Shown: piece by piece, positions 26,762 through 33,480 of the stretch | How the letters are laid out: each line of letters starts with the position of its first letter | How positions within the stretch are numbered: the stretch's first letter is position 1 | Translations under genes and position numbers: made by a program | Source: an uncultured Paracoccaceae bacterium | Lineage (GTDB): Bacteria > Pseudomonadota > Alphaproteobacteria > Rhodobacterales > Rhodobacteraceae | DNA length: 64,000 bases | Assembly: GCA_947494675.1 (NCBI GenBank) | Contig: CANLVP010000003.1 | Location: forward strand, 62,001-126,000 | Reading direction: 5' to 3' | The notes under the pieces: model-generated | What the model was told of the DNA's origin: nothing | What the model saw: the letters and a program-made list of their open reading frames with translations, nothing else | The model's database searches: none

Positions 26762-28267
26762 GTGGATATTCTGGCGAACCTCGCGATTGGCTTCGGCGTC
26801 GCACTGTCACCCTACACCCTGTTTCTGGCGATCTGTGGCTGCTTTCTGGGCACGATCATCGGCGCCCTGCCCGGCCTTGGCCCCTCCAACGGCGTGGCGA
26901 TCCTGATCCCGATCACCTTTACGCTCGGGCTTGATGCGACCTCAGCGCTCGTCCTGATGACATCCGTCTACTACGGCGCGATGTATGGCGGGCGGATCAG
27001 CTCGATCCTGCTGAACATCCCCGGCGATGAACCGGCCCTGATGACCACCCTCGACGGCTACCCGATGGCGAAACAAGGCCGCGCGGGCGATGCGCTGGTC
27101 CTCTCCGGCGTGGCGTCATTCGTGGGCGCATTCCTCGCCACCATCGGTCTGATGTTGCTCGCCCCGTCACTGGCCCGCGTGGCCTTCCTCTTTGGCCCGG
27201 CGGAATACTTCGCCCTTTACCTGCTGGCCTTCTGCACCCTTGGTGGCATGGCCTCCAACAATCAGGCCAAGGCGGCGCTGGCCGCCTGTATCGGCCTTGG
27301 CATCGCCACCATCGGCGTCGACAGTTCCTCTGGCCTGCCGCGCCTGACGGGTGGCAACCTGCACCTCTATGACGGCATCGATTTCCTCGTGGCCATCGTC
27401 GGCCTCTTCGCTATCGCTGAAATCTTTTTCTTCATCGAAAGCCACGGCAAGGGCTCGTCCATCGGCGTCAAACTCGACAAGGTCCGCATCCCTTGGAAAG
27501 ACATCATGTCCACCAAATGGACCATGCTGCGGGCCTCTGGCGTCGGCTTTATCGCCGGTATCCTGCCCGGAGCCGGTGCCTCGCTAGGGTCATTTCTGGC
27601 CTATATGTCGGAAAAGTCCATCGCCGGTGACAAGGGCGGCTTTGGTACAGGCGTGCCGAAAGGTGTCGCCGCACCCGAGGCAGGCAACAACGCCGCCGCC
27701 GGTGGCGCACTGGTGCCGATGCTGACACTGGGCGTGCCCGGCTCCGGCACCACAGCGGTGCTGCTCGCCCTCCTGATGACGCTCAACATCACCCCCGGCC
27801 CAACGCTGTTCACCGACCGGCCAGAGGTTGTCTGGGGCCTCATCGCCTCGCTCCTGATCGCCAACGTCGTGCTCTTGCTGATGAACGTGCCAATGGTGAA
27901 AATCTTCGTCAAAGTACTGATGGTCCCCGCTTGGGTCCTGCTACCGGGTGTGACGATGATTTCCTTCGTGGGCATCTATTCGCTCTCGGGCAGCTACTTT
28001 GATCTGCTGTTGATGGTCGGCTTTGGCGTGCTGGGATACTTCTTGCGCAAGCTCGACATTCCCACGGTCCCTGTGATCTTGGGCATCCTGCTGGGCGGCA
28101 ACATGGAAAACGCCCTGCGCCGCGCCATGACGCTGTCAGACGGTGACGTGACCTACCTCTTCTCTTCGCCCATCGCGATTGGCCTTTGGATCGCGGCGGT
28201 GGCTGGATTCATCGCACCGATGTTCCTGCGCGGGTTGTTGAAGAAACCACAAGCCATCACAGACTAA
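26762..28267 (+). CDS. tctA: Tripartite tricarboxylate transporter permease
   Basis: A 501-residue permease with about ten to twelve membrane helices. The TctA family signatures GALPGLGPSNGVAILIPIT (near 38-56) and YGAMYGGRISSILLNIPGDE (near 77-96) are present, with the second half repeating PGAGASLGSF and LGVPGSGTTAVLL. It imports a carboxylate by a cation gradient with TctC and TctB. The start is GTG, three bases after tctB. A hairpin separates it from the AtuA gene. Confidence 0.94.
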   Translation: MDILANLAIGFGVALSPYTLFLAICGCFLGTIIGALPGLGPSNGVAILIPITFTLGLDATSALVLMTSVYYGAMYGGRISSILLNIPGDEPALMTTLDGYPMAKQGRAGDALVLSGVASFVGAFLATIGLMLLAPSLARVAFLFGPAEYFALYLLAFCTLGGMASNNQAKAALAACIGLGIATIGVDSSSGLPRLTGGNLHLYDGIDFLVAIVGLFAIAEIFFFIESHGKGSSIGVKLDKVRIPWKDIMSTKWTMLRASGVGFIAGILPGAGASLGSFLAYMSEKSIAGDKGGFGTGVPKGVAAPEAGNNAAAGGALVPMLTLGVPGSGTTAVLLALLMTLNITPGPTLFTDRPEVVWGLIASLLIANVVLLLMNVPMVKIFVKVLMVPAWVLLPGVTMISFVGIYSLSGSYFDLLLMVGFGVLGYFLRKLDIPTVPVILGILLGGNMENALRRAMTLSDGDVTYLFSSPIAIGLWIAAVAGFIAPMFLRGLLKKPQAITD

Positions 28268-28273
28268 ACGCAA

Positions 28274-28294
28274 GGCCCCGGCACCGCCGGGGCC
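28274..28294 (+). terminator. Perfect 9-bp hairpin between tctA and the AtuA gene
   Basis: ggccccggc and gccggggcc around the loop acc. No T run follows and the next gene starts 26 bases on, so partial termination or mRNA stabilisation of the tct part is more likely than full termination. Confidence 0.55.
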
Positions 28295-28319
28295 TGCCAA
28301 CATTCCTGCAAGGTGTCCC

Positions 28320-29639
28320 ATGACCCGCATCCTCATCCCGTCCGGCGCGCTTGGCCTTGGCTACGACCAAACCGCCCTTGAACGCGGGATCGCGGCGAAA
28401 CCGGACCTCATCGCCATCGACGGCGGCTCTACCGACAGCGGGCCGTCCTATCTGGGACGCGGCGTGTCGAAATACACCCGCGCCAGCACCAAGATCGAGT
28501 GGGCCGGGCTGATCCGCGCACGCGCCGCCGCAGGCTGCCCGCTTGTGATCGGCACCGCAGGCACCTGCGGCACAGACAGCACCGTCGATTGGCTGGTTGA
28601 GATCACGCGCGAGATTCTCGCCGAAGAGGGGATGATCGCCAAAATCGCCACCCTCAAATCACAGCAAACCACTTTGGGTGAATTGACCGCCCTGCCCGGC
28701 GCACCAAAGCTTGACGCCCAGACCATCGCCCAATGCACCAATATCGTGGCCCTTGCAGGGGCCGAGCAAATCCAAGCAGCGATCAATACAGGTGCCGACA
28801 TCATCATCGCGGGCCGCACCACGGACACGGCCATCATTGCCGCCCTACCCTTGCAGAACGGCGACCATCCGGGCGGCGCATGGCACGGGGCCAAGATCGG
28901 CGAATGCGGCGCGCTCTGTGCGACTAACCCGCAATCCGGGGTGATCCTTGTGGATTTCGACAGCGCCGGCTTTACCGTCACGCCGCTGGCGGATGGGGCA
29001 CATGCGACGCCCCACACGGTCAGCGCCCATATGCTTTATGAAAACTCCGACCCGTTCATCCTGCACGAACCCGGCGGCCACCTTGACGTGACCGCCGCCC
29101 GCTACACCGCCCTAGATGACACCCGCGTCCGTGTCGAAGGCGGTATTTGGGTGCCCGCCGACCGCTACACCGTAAAGGTCGAAGGCGCGCGCATCCTTGG
29201 CTACCAGACCATCATCATGGCCACGATCCGCGACGCGCATTACGTGAAAAATGTCCAGGCCTGGTGCGATGACATCGCCACGAAACACCGCGCCAAAGTT
29301 GCCGATCGCCTCGGTGACGTCGATCACACCACCGAACTGCGGATCATCGGCCAATCGGCGACCTTGGGCGCGCTCGAAACCCACGGCACCGCCCCACATG
29401 AGGTCGGCGTGATGGGCATCGTCACCGCCGCTGACCAGGACACCGCCCGCGCCATCGCCATGTTGCTCAACCCCTATCTCTTGCATCACCCGCTGACGAA
29501 AGCAGAAGAAGTGCCAACCTTCAGCTTCCCCTTTTCCCCTGCCGAAACCGACCGCGGTCCAATCTATGGGTTCGCGCTGCATCACGTGATGGAACTGTCG
29601 GACCCGATGGACGCTTTCCGGCTTGAGGTGCTGACATGA
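28320..29639 (+). CDS. Acyclic terpene utilisation AtuA-family protein (DUF1446)
   Basis: A 439-residue AtuA-family protein. The start RILIPSGALGLGYD, the IDGGSTDSGPSYLG stretch and IAGRTTDTAII are recognisable family segments. AtuA belongs to the citronellol/geraniol catabolic cluster in Pseudomonas, but its reaction is unknown and most homologues sit beside carboxylate transporters, as here. The gene follows tctA by 52 bases and overlaps the DUF4387 gene by ATGA. No other atu or liu gene is present, so a terpene substrate is doubtful. Confidence 0.85.
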   Translation: MTRILIPSGALGLGYDQTALERGIAAKPDLIAIDGGSTDSGPSYLGRGVSKYTRASTKIEWAGLIRARAAAGCPLVIGTAGTCGTDSTVDWLVEITREILAEEGMIAKIATLKSQQTTLGELTALPGAPKLDAQTIAQCTNIVALAGAEQIQAAINTGADIIIAGRTTDTAIIAALPLQNGDHPGGAWHGAKIGECGALCATNPQSGVILVDFDSAGFTVTPLADGAHATPHTVSAHMLYENSDPFILHEPGGHLDVTAARYTALDDTRVRVEGGIWVPADRYTVKVEGARILGYQTIIMATIRDAHYVKNVQAWCDDIATKHRAKVADRLGDVDHTTELRIIGQSATLGALETHGTAPHEVGVMGIVTAADQDTARAIAMLLNPYLLHHPLTKAEEVPTFSFPFSPAETDRGPIYGFALHHVMELSDPMDAFRLEVLT

Positions 29640-29938
29640 CCACCGTCGCCGATATCGTGACCAAAGTCCGGTCCAAAAACGCGGGCCCGTTCTGGCTGAC
29701 CGTTGATATCTTCTGCGGCGACGCGGCAGCCTATGACCGTGTGGTCACCGGGCTCTCCACCGACCGTGTCGCTGCGGTCTTTGACGTGGCCCCAGAGACG
29801 CTCAAACGCTTCGACATCGCTGATCTGCATGTGGTGAAATTCTCACTCCCCCGCCCCACGATCCAAGGCGACATCGCCGACCGCGATATGCATGGCGCAG
29901 GTTGGGCACCGCTGGTGGCGGAACTGGCCCTCAACTGA
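29636..29938 (+). CDS. DUF4387 protein (AtuA partner)
   Basis: A 100-residue protein of the DUF4387 family, known mainly as the small gene following or fused to DUF1446/AtuA. The recognisable core is VRSKNAGPFWLTVDIF with KFSLPRPTIQGD near the end. The ATGA overlap suggests equimolar production with AtuA and perhaps one complex. No catalytic motif is evident and the biochemical role is unknown. Confidence 0.88.
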   Translation: MTTVADIVTKVRSKNAGPFWLTVDIFCGDAAAYDRVVTGLSTDRVAAVFDVAPETLKRFDIADLHVVKFSLPRPTIQGDIADRDMHGAGWAPLVAELALN

Positions 29939-29970
29939 TCGGATTGGGCTTAACGCCTGTTAGGACTTCG

Positions 29971-30044
29971 GTGCGCATGGGTTGTGCATCACCTGTGCAT
30001 GGTTTTCATACAGGTTCTGCATCGCCGTTTTCGACCGTTCGGTG
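29971..30044 (-). repeat. ATGCA-rich dispersed repeat, copy A
   Basis: Read on the minus strand this starts with accgaacggtcg, then gatgcagaacctgtatg, then two more ATGCAc/g blocks followed by AACC or GGT. The 17-base gatgcagaacctgtatg and the accgNNcggtcg block recur at 42232-42304. It ends seven bases short of the tRNA-His 3' end. Confidence 0.7.
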
Positions 30045-30051
30045 GGGGGGG

Positions 30052-30128
30052 TGGTACCGCCTCCCCGGCTTGAACGGGGGACCCCTGGTTCCACAAACCA
30101 GTGCTCTAACCAACTGAGCTAAGGCGGC
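30052..30128 (-). tRNA. tRNA-His (GTG anticodon)
   Basis: The minus strand folds into a 77-nt cloverleaf with encoded CCA. The acceptor is GCCGCCT/AGGCGGT (first pair G-U), the D arm carries AGCTCAGTTGGTTAGAGC, the anticodon stem is CTGGT/ACCAG around loop TTGTGGA (anticodon GTG), and the T arm contains GTTCAAGC. The discriminator is A73 and no G-1 is encoded, as known for tRNA-His in many alphaproteobacteria. It lies 42 bases behind a GNAT gene on the same strand. Confidence 0.95.
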
Positions 30129-30170
30129 AACAGGGCCGATTTAGCGCCCCCGCTGGATGATTGCAAGCCT

Positions 30171-30653
30171 TCAAAAAGCGATCTGCCAAGTCTGTTCAAC
30201 CAGATCAACACCAAAGGAATGCACCGGCTTGCTGGCCGTCAAGGCAAAGCCGTTCTTGGCATAAAGCCGCCCCGCCGCCACATGGCTTTCATGGGTCCAA
30301 AGCTGCATATCCGCATAGCCCGCGTCGCGCGCAAAACCCAGACAGGTCTCTAACATCTGCTGCCCCAACCCCGTCCCGCGCGCCTCCGGCAAAAGCAGAA
30401 AAAGCCGTAGTTTCGCGCGCGTTTCCGACTGGCTGACACAGAAGATACTGCCCAACCGTTGGTCGCCCTCTTGCGCAATCCAGCCCGCCTCGCGCTGCGG
30501 ATCATGGTCCGCCAGAAACGCCGCGATGATGCTTGAAACCAAAGGGCCAAAGCTGTCGTCAAAACCTTCCGCCGCTGTGTACAGCGCTTGATGTTGCGTT
30601 GTCAGCCACGCGGCATCTTCGGCGGCAAAGGGGCGGATGGTGGTTTCACGCAT
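30171..30653 (-). CDS. GNAT-family N-acetyltransferase
   Basis: A 160-residue acetyltransferase. The acetyl-CoA loop is EARGTGLGQQM near residues 90-100, after the strand KLRLFLLLP, and the C-terminal MQLWTHESHVAAGRLYAKNGF is a very typical GNAT motif B region. The substrate is unknown. It is upstream of tRNA-His on the minus strand. Confidence 0.88.
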   Translation of the reverse strand: MRETTIRPFAAEDAAWLTTQHQALYTAAEGFDDSFGPLVSSIIAAFLADHDPQREAGWIAQEGDQRLGSIFCVSQSETRAKLRLFLLLPEARGTGLGQQMLETCLGFARDAGYADMQLWTHESHVAAGRLYAKNGFALTASKPVHSFGVDLVEQTWQIAF

Positions 30654-30730
30654 AACAGCAGGTTGCCGTCCAACCCCTTGAAAATCAAGCTCATGCGGCG
30701 TAACTCGGTGCCAGCAACAAGGGGGCCGTG

Positions 30731-30922
30731 ATGGGCATCAACGACGAACGCGACATCGAAGCAAACCTGCAGATCGGACCTACCGACCAAGGGATGGTGC
30801 GGCTTTTTGTTGAGGGCACAGGGATTGAGATCCCGATGGATTTCGACCCAGATGAGGCCGACGATATCGCAGAAGAAATCAAAGCGGCCGCCAATGCGGC
30901 CCGTAGCGTCAAGCGGCGCTAA
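30731..30922 (+). CDS. Small conserved-looking acidic protein
   Basis: A 63-residue protein starting at ATG 30731 (a GTG one codon earlier is possible); GGGGG precedes it. The sequence is acidic (FDPDEADDIAEEIK) with a short beta-rich N-terminal half and a helical C-terminus. It resembles small Rhodobacterales proteins annotated DUF6324, but I am not certain of that family. No membrane segment or signal is seen. Confidence 0.6.
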   Translation: MGINDERDIEANLQIGPTDQGMVRLFVEGTGIEIPMDFDPDEADDIAEEIKAAANAARSVKRR

Positions 30923-30937
30923 GCGCTTTTCATCGCC

Positions 30938-31396
30938 TCACCAGGCGACCTGCATCCCCGGGTCACGCGCGGCCTGCGCACGAATGGCCGCATGGCGCGC
31001 GAACTTTTGCACCATCACCTTGCGGCGGGCCGCAGCGAGTTTTGTCTCTGGCCCCATGCGGATAATCTCGGCGTCATAACCGTCCGCGATGATCAGCCCC
31101 GTGCCCTCTGGCAACAGCTCTGTTGGGAAGTCCTGATCGACCGCCCAAAAGAAGCGGTCGCACCATTCAAGATATCCTTGCCATTTGTGGTCAGACTGAA
31201 AATCCGCGCGGCTCGATTTGCACTCAATCACCCAAATCTCGGACTTTGGCCCCAGCCCCATGACATCCACACGCAAGCCGCTGGTCGGGACCAGTTCCTC
31301 GACACTCACGAAATCATGGCTCCGCAAATGCCGCGACACCCCCCGCGCCAATAGTTGGCCCGGCATAAGACTGGGGATTTGCACGTCATCTGGCAT
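30938..31396 (-). CDS. mmcB: MmcB-family DNA repair protein (putative endonuclease fold)
   Basis: A 152-residue protein of the MmcB (DUF1052) family. VDVMGLGPKSEIWVIECKSSRADFQSDHKWQGY contains the D...ExK arrangement of PD-(D/E)XK nucleases, with E-C-K near residues 58-60. In Caulobacter MmcB is SOS-induced and contributes to mitomycin C resistance. A LexA-like box lies 11-25 bases upstream of the start, supporting damage control here. Confidence 0.88.
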   Translation of the reverse strand: MPDDVQIPSLMPGQLLARGVSRHLRSHDFVSVEELVPTSGLRVDVMGLGPKSEIWVIECKSSRADFQSDHKWQGYLEWCDRFFWAVDQDFPTELLPEGTGLIIADGYDAEIIRMGPETKLAAARRKVMVQKFARHAAIRAQAARDPGMQVAW

Positions 31397-31407
31397 GCCA
31401 TAAATAT

Positions 31408-31422
31408 GAACAAAAGGTAAAC
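31408..31422 (-). promoter_or_regulatory. Candidate LexA (SOS) box upstream of mmcB
   Basis: On the minus strand GTTT-N7-GTTC matches the alphaproteobacterial LexA direct repeat GTTC-N7-GTTC with one mismatch. It lies 11 bases before the mmcB start, where bound LexA would block transcription or early elongation. Confidence 0.5.
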
Positions 31423-31560
31423 ATCGGTCAAGCCACAGGCCAATTGTGACGCAAATGGGGCCAGATGACCCGGCGTCACCATCGCAAATGCCCTGTATCG
31501 GTCATGTTTCCGCCCCGTTTGGCGGCCAAAACAAATCAACACAAATTTTGGAGCTGCCCC

Positions 31561-31701
31561 ATGTCTTTGTTTGCCGATGTCACCTTTATGGAAATCTGCC
31601 TGTCACTAGTGACACTTGCTGTCGCCGAACGCGTCGTGGTGCCCTATCTTCCCAAAAGCCTTGTCGGCCCCGAAGGTCTTTTGCTGAAAACTGCCAGCTA
31701 A
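31561..31701 (+). CDS. Possible 46-residue membrane-associated small protein
   Basis: ATG at 31561 preceded by GGAG at about eight bases opens a 46-codon frame with a hydrophobic stretch (CLSLVTLAVAERVVVPYL) near the middle. No family is recognised. The flanks are non-coding and a hairpin (cccgcc/ggcggg) lies behind it. It may be a real small protein or the chance reading of a leader. Confidence 0.35.
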   Translation: MSLFADVTFMEICLSLVTLAVAERVVVPYLPKSLVGPEGLLLKTAS

Positions 31702-31768
31702 GCCCTTGCCCCGACACATCGACCCGCCTACCTAAAGGGTCGGCGGGCTTCTGCTCTTCTCGTGTATA

Positions 31769-31885
31769 CCGGGGCTACATTCCAGTGGCCTTAAGCAAAT
31801 CCGAGGGAGCTGGCTCTGTCTGAGCCCTGGTTCAGTTATCTGGCGCCCACCTGTACATACAGGTCCTCGGGAATAAGCCCCCAAC
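31769..31885 (+). ncRNA. ssrS: Structured ncRNA, candidate 6S RNA
   Basis: The 293-base gap between the small ORF and the secreted-protein gene holds a compact rod-like structure. Outer arms GGGGCT..ATTCC and GGAAT..AGCCCC pair; inside, GTGG pairs with CCAC, GGCTC with GAGCC, and ACCTGT with ACAGGT as a side hairpin; CCGAGG and CCTCGG offer an alternative pairing. The rod with a central open region and a hairpin on the 3' side resembles alphaproteobacterial 6S RNA, which binds sigma-70 RNA polymerase. A TATAC element directly precedes it. The 6S identity is inferred from general similarity and not searched; the structure itself is well supported. Confidence 0.55.
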
Positions 31886-31935
31886 GGTCGCTGCGGTTCC
31901 CGCCACATCCACTCCAAGCCCTAACTGTCTGCGAC

Positions 31936-31957
31936 TGCCGCCTTGCCAACGGCGGCA
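31936..31957 (+). terminator. Hairpin behind the candidate ncRNA
   Basis: tgccgcc and ggcggca form a seven-base stem with an eight-base loop. The following sequence is only weakly T-rich, so its terminator role is tentative. Confidence 0.35.
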
Positions 31958-31994
31958 CGGCGCTATGTTTATCTCCACACAACCGGAGAAAGCT

Positions 31995-32483
31995 ATGCGC
32001 ACCCTGACCCTTATCGCGATCCTCACCCTTCCCCTGCCTGCTGCGGCAGACGTAAACGTCCGCTTTCTGGAAGGCGCGCCAAAGGATCAATTTATCCTGA
32101 CAAATCAAGGCTGTGACCTTGGTGCCTTTGAGGTGACGATCAATCTTGCCACAGCCCCTGCTGGGCTGATCTTTGACGTGACGGGCAGCGGCGCCGGTGT
32201 TGAGGTTTACCAACCGGTTGAGGTTGTCGCGGGAAAGGTCATGTTGTCGGATGTGTCCGACGGCGATCAAAGCCTGACGCTGACCATCAATGGATTTGAC
32301 ACAGGCGCGACAGCCACCATCAGCGCGGATCTGGATGACACCCAAGCCGCTGGCGCCCTTGGACAAATCCGCGTGGCAGGGTCAGAAATCGCAGGCGCAT
32401 CTGTGGTTGGGGCCGATGGCGAGGTCGGTCTTTTTGACGCCTCAGCGCTGGCCGTTCTGCCCACGCCCGGTTGCATCGGATAG
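31995..32483 (+). CDS. Secreted beta-rich protein (aggregation-factor-core-like)
   Basis: A 162-residue protein with a signal peptide of 18 residues (PAAA-DV). The mature protein is rich in Val, Gly, Thr and Asp with alternating hydrophobic residues, suggesting a beta sandwich, and contains two likely disulfide cysteines (GCDLG and the GCIG terminus). It resembles short roseobacter proteins annotated aggregation factor core; that name is loosely founded, so function is left open. GGAGAAAG precedes the ATG. It converges on nusB with a two-base gap. Confidence 0.75.
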   Translation: MRTLTLIAILTLPLPAAADVNVRFLEGAPKDQFILTNQGCDLGAFEVTINLATAPAGLIFDVTGSGAGVEVYQPVEVVAGKVMLSDVSDGDQSLTLTINGFDTGATATISADLDDTQAAGALGQIRVAGSEIAGASVVGADGEVGLFDASALAVLPTPGCIG

Positions 32484-32485
32484 CT

Positions 32486-32953
32486 TCAAAAGGCGTCGGG
32501 CATGACCTCATGCGCCATGTGATCCAGCACGGCGTTCACAAAACGCGGCTCCTTGCCGTCGGGAAAGAACGCCCCGGCCACATCGACAAATTCTGTGATG
32601 ATCACTTTGGGCGGCGTAGCCCCGATCAACATCTCTGCCCCGGCAGCACGAAAGAGCGCGCGTAATGTCGGATCAATCCGACCTAGCGGCCATTTCGCGA
32701 CCAAAGCCCGATCCGTCGTTTGGTCAATCTTCGCCTGCTCATCCACGGCCCGTTCCATCAACCCGCGAAAGGTGTCCAGATCGCCCTCTTGCATCTCATC
32801 GCCATCATAGACCGCGCCAAAACGGTGGTCCTCAAACTCGGTCACGACCGCATCAACGGTCTGGCCAATCGCCTCCATCTGAAACAGCGCCTGCACGGTA
32901 TAAAGCCGCGCCGCCGACTTCATCTTGCGGCGTTGATTGTTCGAGATATTCAT
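32486..32953 (-). CDS. nusB: Transcription antitermination factor NusB
   Basis: A 155-residue all-helical protein that with NusE/S10 binds boxA RNA in rRNA antitermination. The N-terminal ARLYTVQALFQME and the C-terminal PPKVIITEFVDVAGAFFPDGKEPRFVNAVLDH are diagnostic. It overlaps ribH by four bases (ATGA), the standard ribH-nusB linkage. Confidence 0.96.
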   Translation of the reverse strand: MNISNNQRRKMKSAARLYTVQALFQMEAIGQTVDAVVTEFEDHRFGAVYDGDEMQEGDLDTFRGLMERAVDEQAKIDQTTDRALVAKWPLGRIDPTLRALFRAAGAEMLIGATPPKVIITEFVDVAGAFFPDGKEPRFVNAVLDHMAHEVMPDAF

Positions 32954-33480
32954 ATTGTTTCACCACCTTTGGCGAGCAATGTGCGGCCAAAGCCAATCCC
33001 CCTGGCCTTGGCGTCTTTCATGCCGCGCGCCAGCGCGATCAGGTGCACAGCCGCCTCTGCCGCTGCACCTGCGGTGTCGAGGCGGGACGCATCTGCGCGT
33101 TCTTCTGCCTGATCCTTGTTTTCGACGGTGATGATGCCGTTGCCGATGCAAAGTCCCTGCAATCCCAACAACATAATGCCGTGGGACGACTGCTCGACCA
33201 CCACGTCGTAATGGCTCGTGCGGCCACGGATCACGCAGCCCAAGGCCACGAAACCATCAAATTCGCCCATGCGATTGGCGATGCCGATGGCCGTGGGAAT
33301 TTCCAGCGATCCGGGCACTTCGATGGTCTCATGCGTCGCGCCTGTCGCCTCGATCTTGGCGCGGGCAGAAGCCAGCTGCGCCTCGGAAATCGCGGTGTAG
33401 TAAGGTGCGATCACGATCGCGATCTTGCAAGGTTCGCTGAACTGCGGCAGCGGCATTGCGTTGTCTGAATGACCAGCCAT
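32950..33480 (-). CDS. ribH: 6,7-dimethyl-8-ribityllumazine synthase
   Basis: A 176-residue lumazine synthase, which condenses the ribitylaminouracil with dihydroxybutanone phosphate. The substrate loops PGSLEIPTAI, ALGCVIRGRTSHYDVV and NGIITVENKDQAEERA are present. Its ATG shares one base with the ribB stop and its stop overlaps nusB, so it is tightly coupled within the rib operon. Confidence 0.96.
   Translation of the reverse strand: MAGHSDNAMPLPQFSEPCKIAIVIAPYYTAISEAQLASARAKIEATGATHETIEVPGSLEIPTAIGIANRMGEFDGFVALGCVIRGRTSHYDVVVEQSSHGIMLLGLQGLCIGNGIITVENKDQAEERADASRLDTAGAAAEAAVHLIALARGMKDAKARGIGFGRTLLAKGGETI

Noticed and set aside
28320-29938. Complete terpene (citronellol/geraniol) degradation cluster
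   Set aside because: Only AtuA and DUF4387 are present; no carboxylase, isohexenyl-glutaconyl-CoA hydratase or liu genes.
31769-31885. SRP RNA, tmRNA or RNase P RNA
   Set aside because: The SRP GGAAG tetraloop region and the tRNA-like ends of tmRNA are absent, and the region is too short for RNase P.
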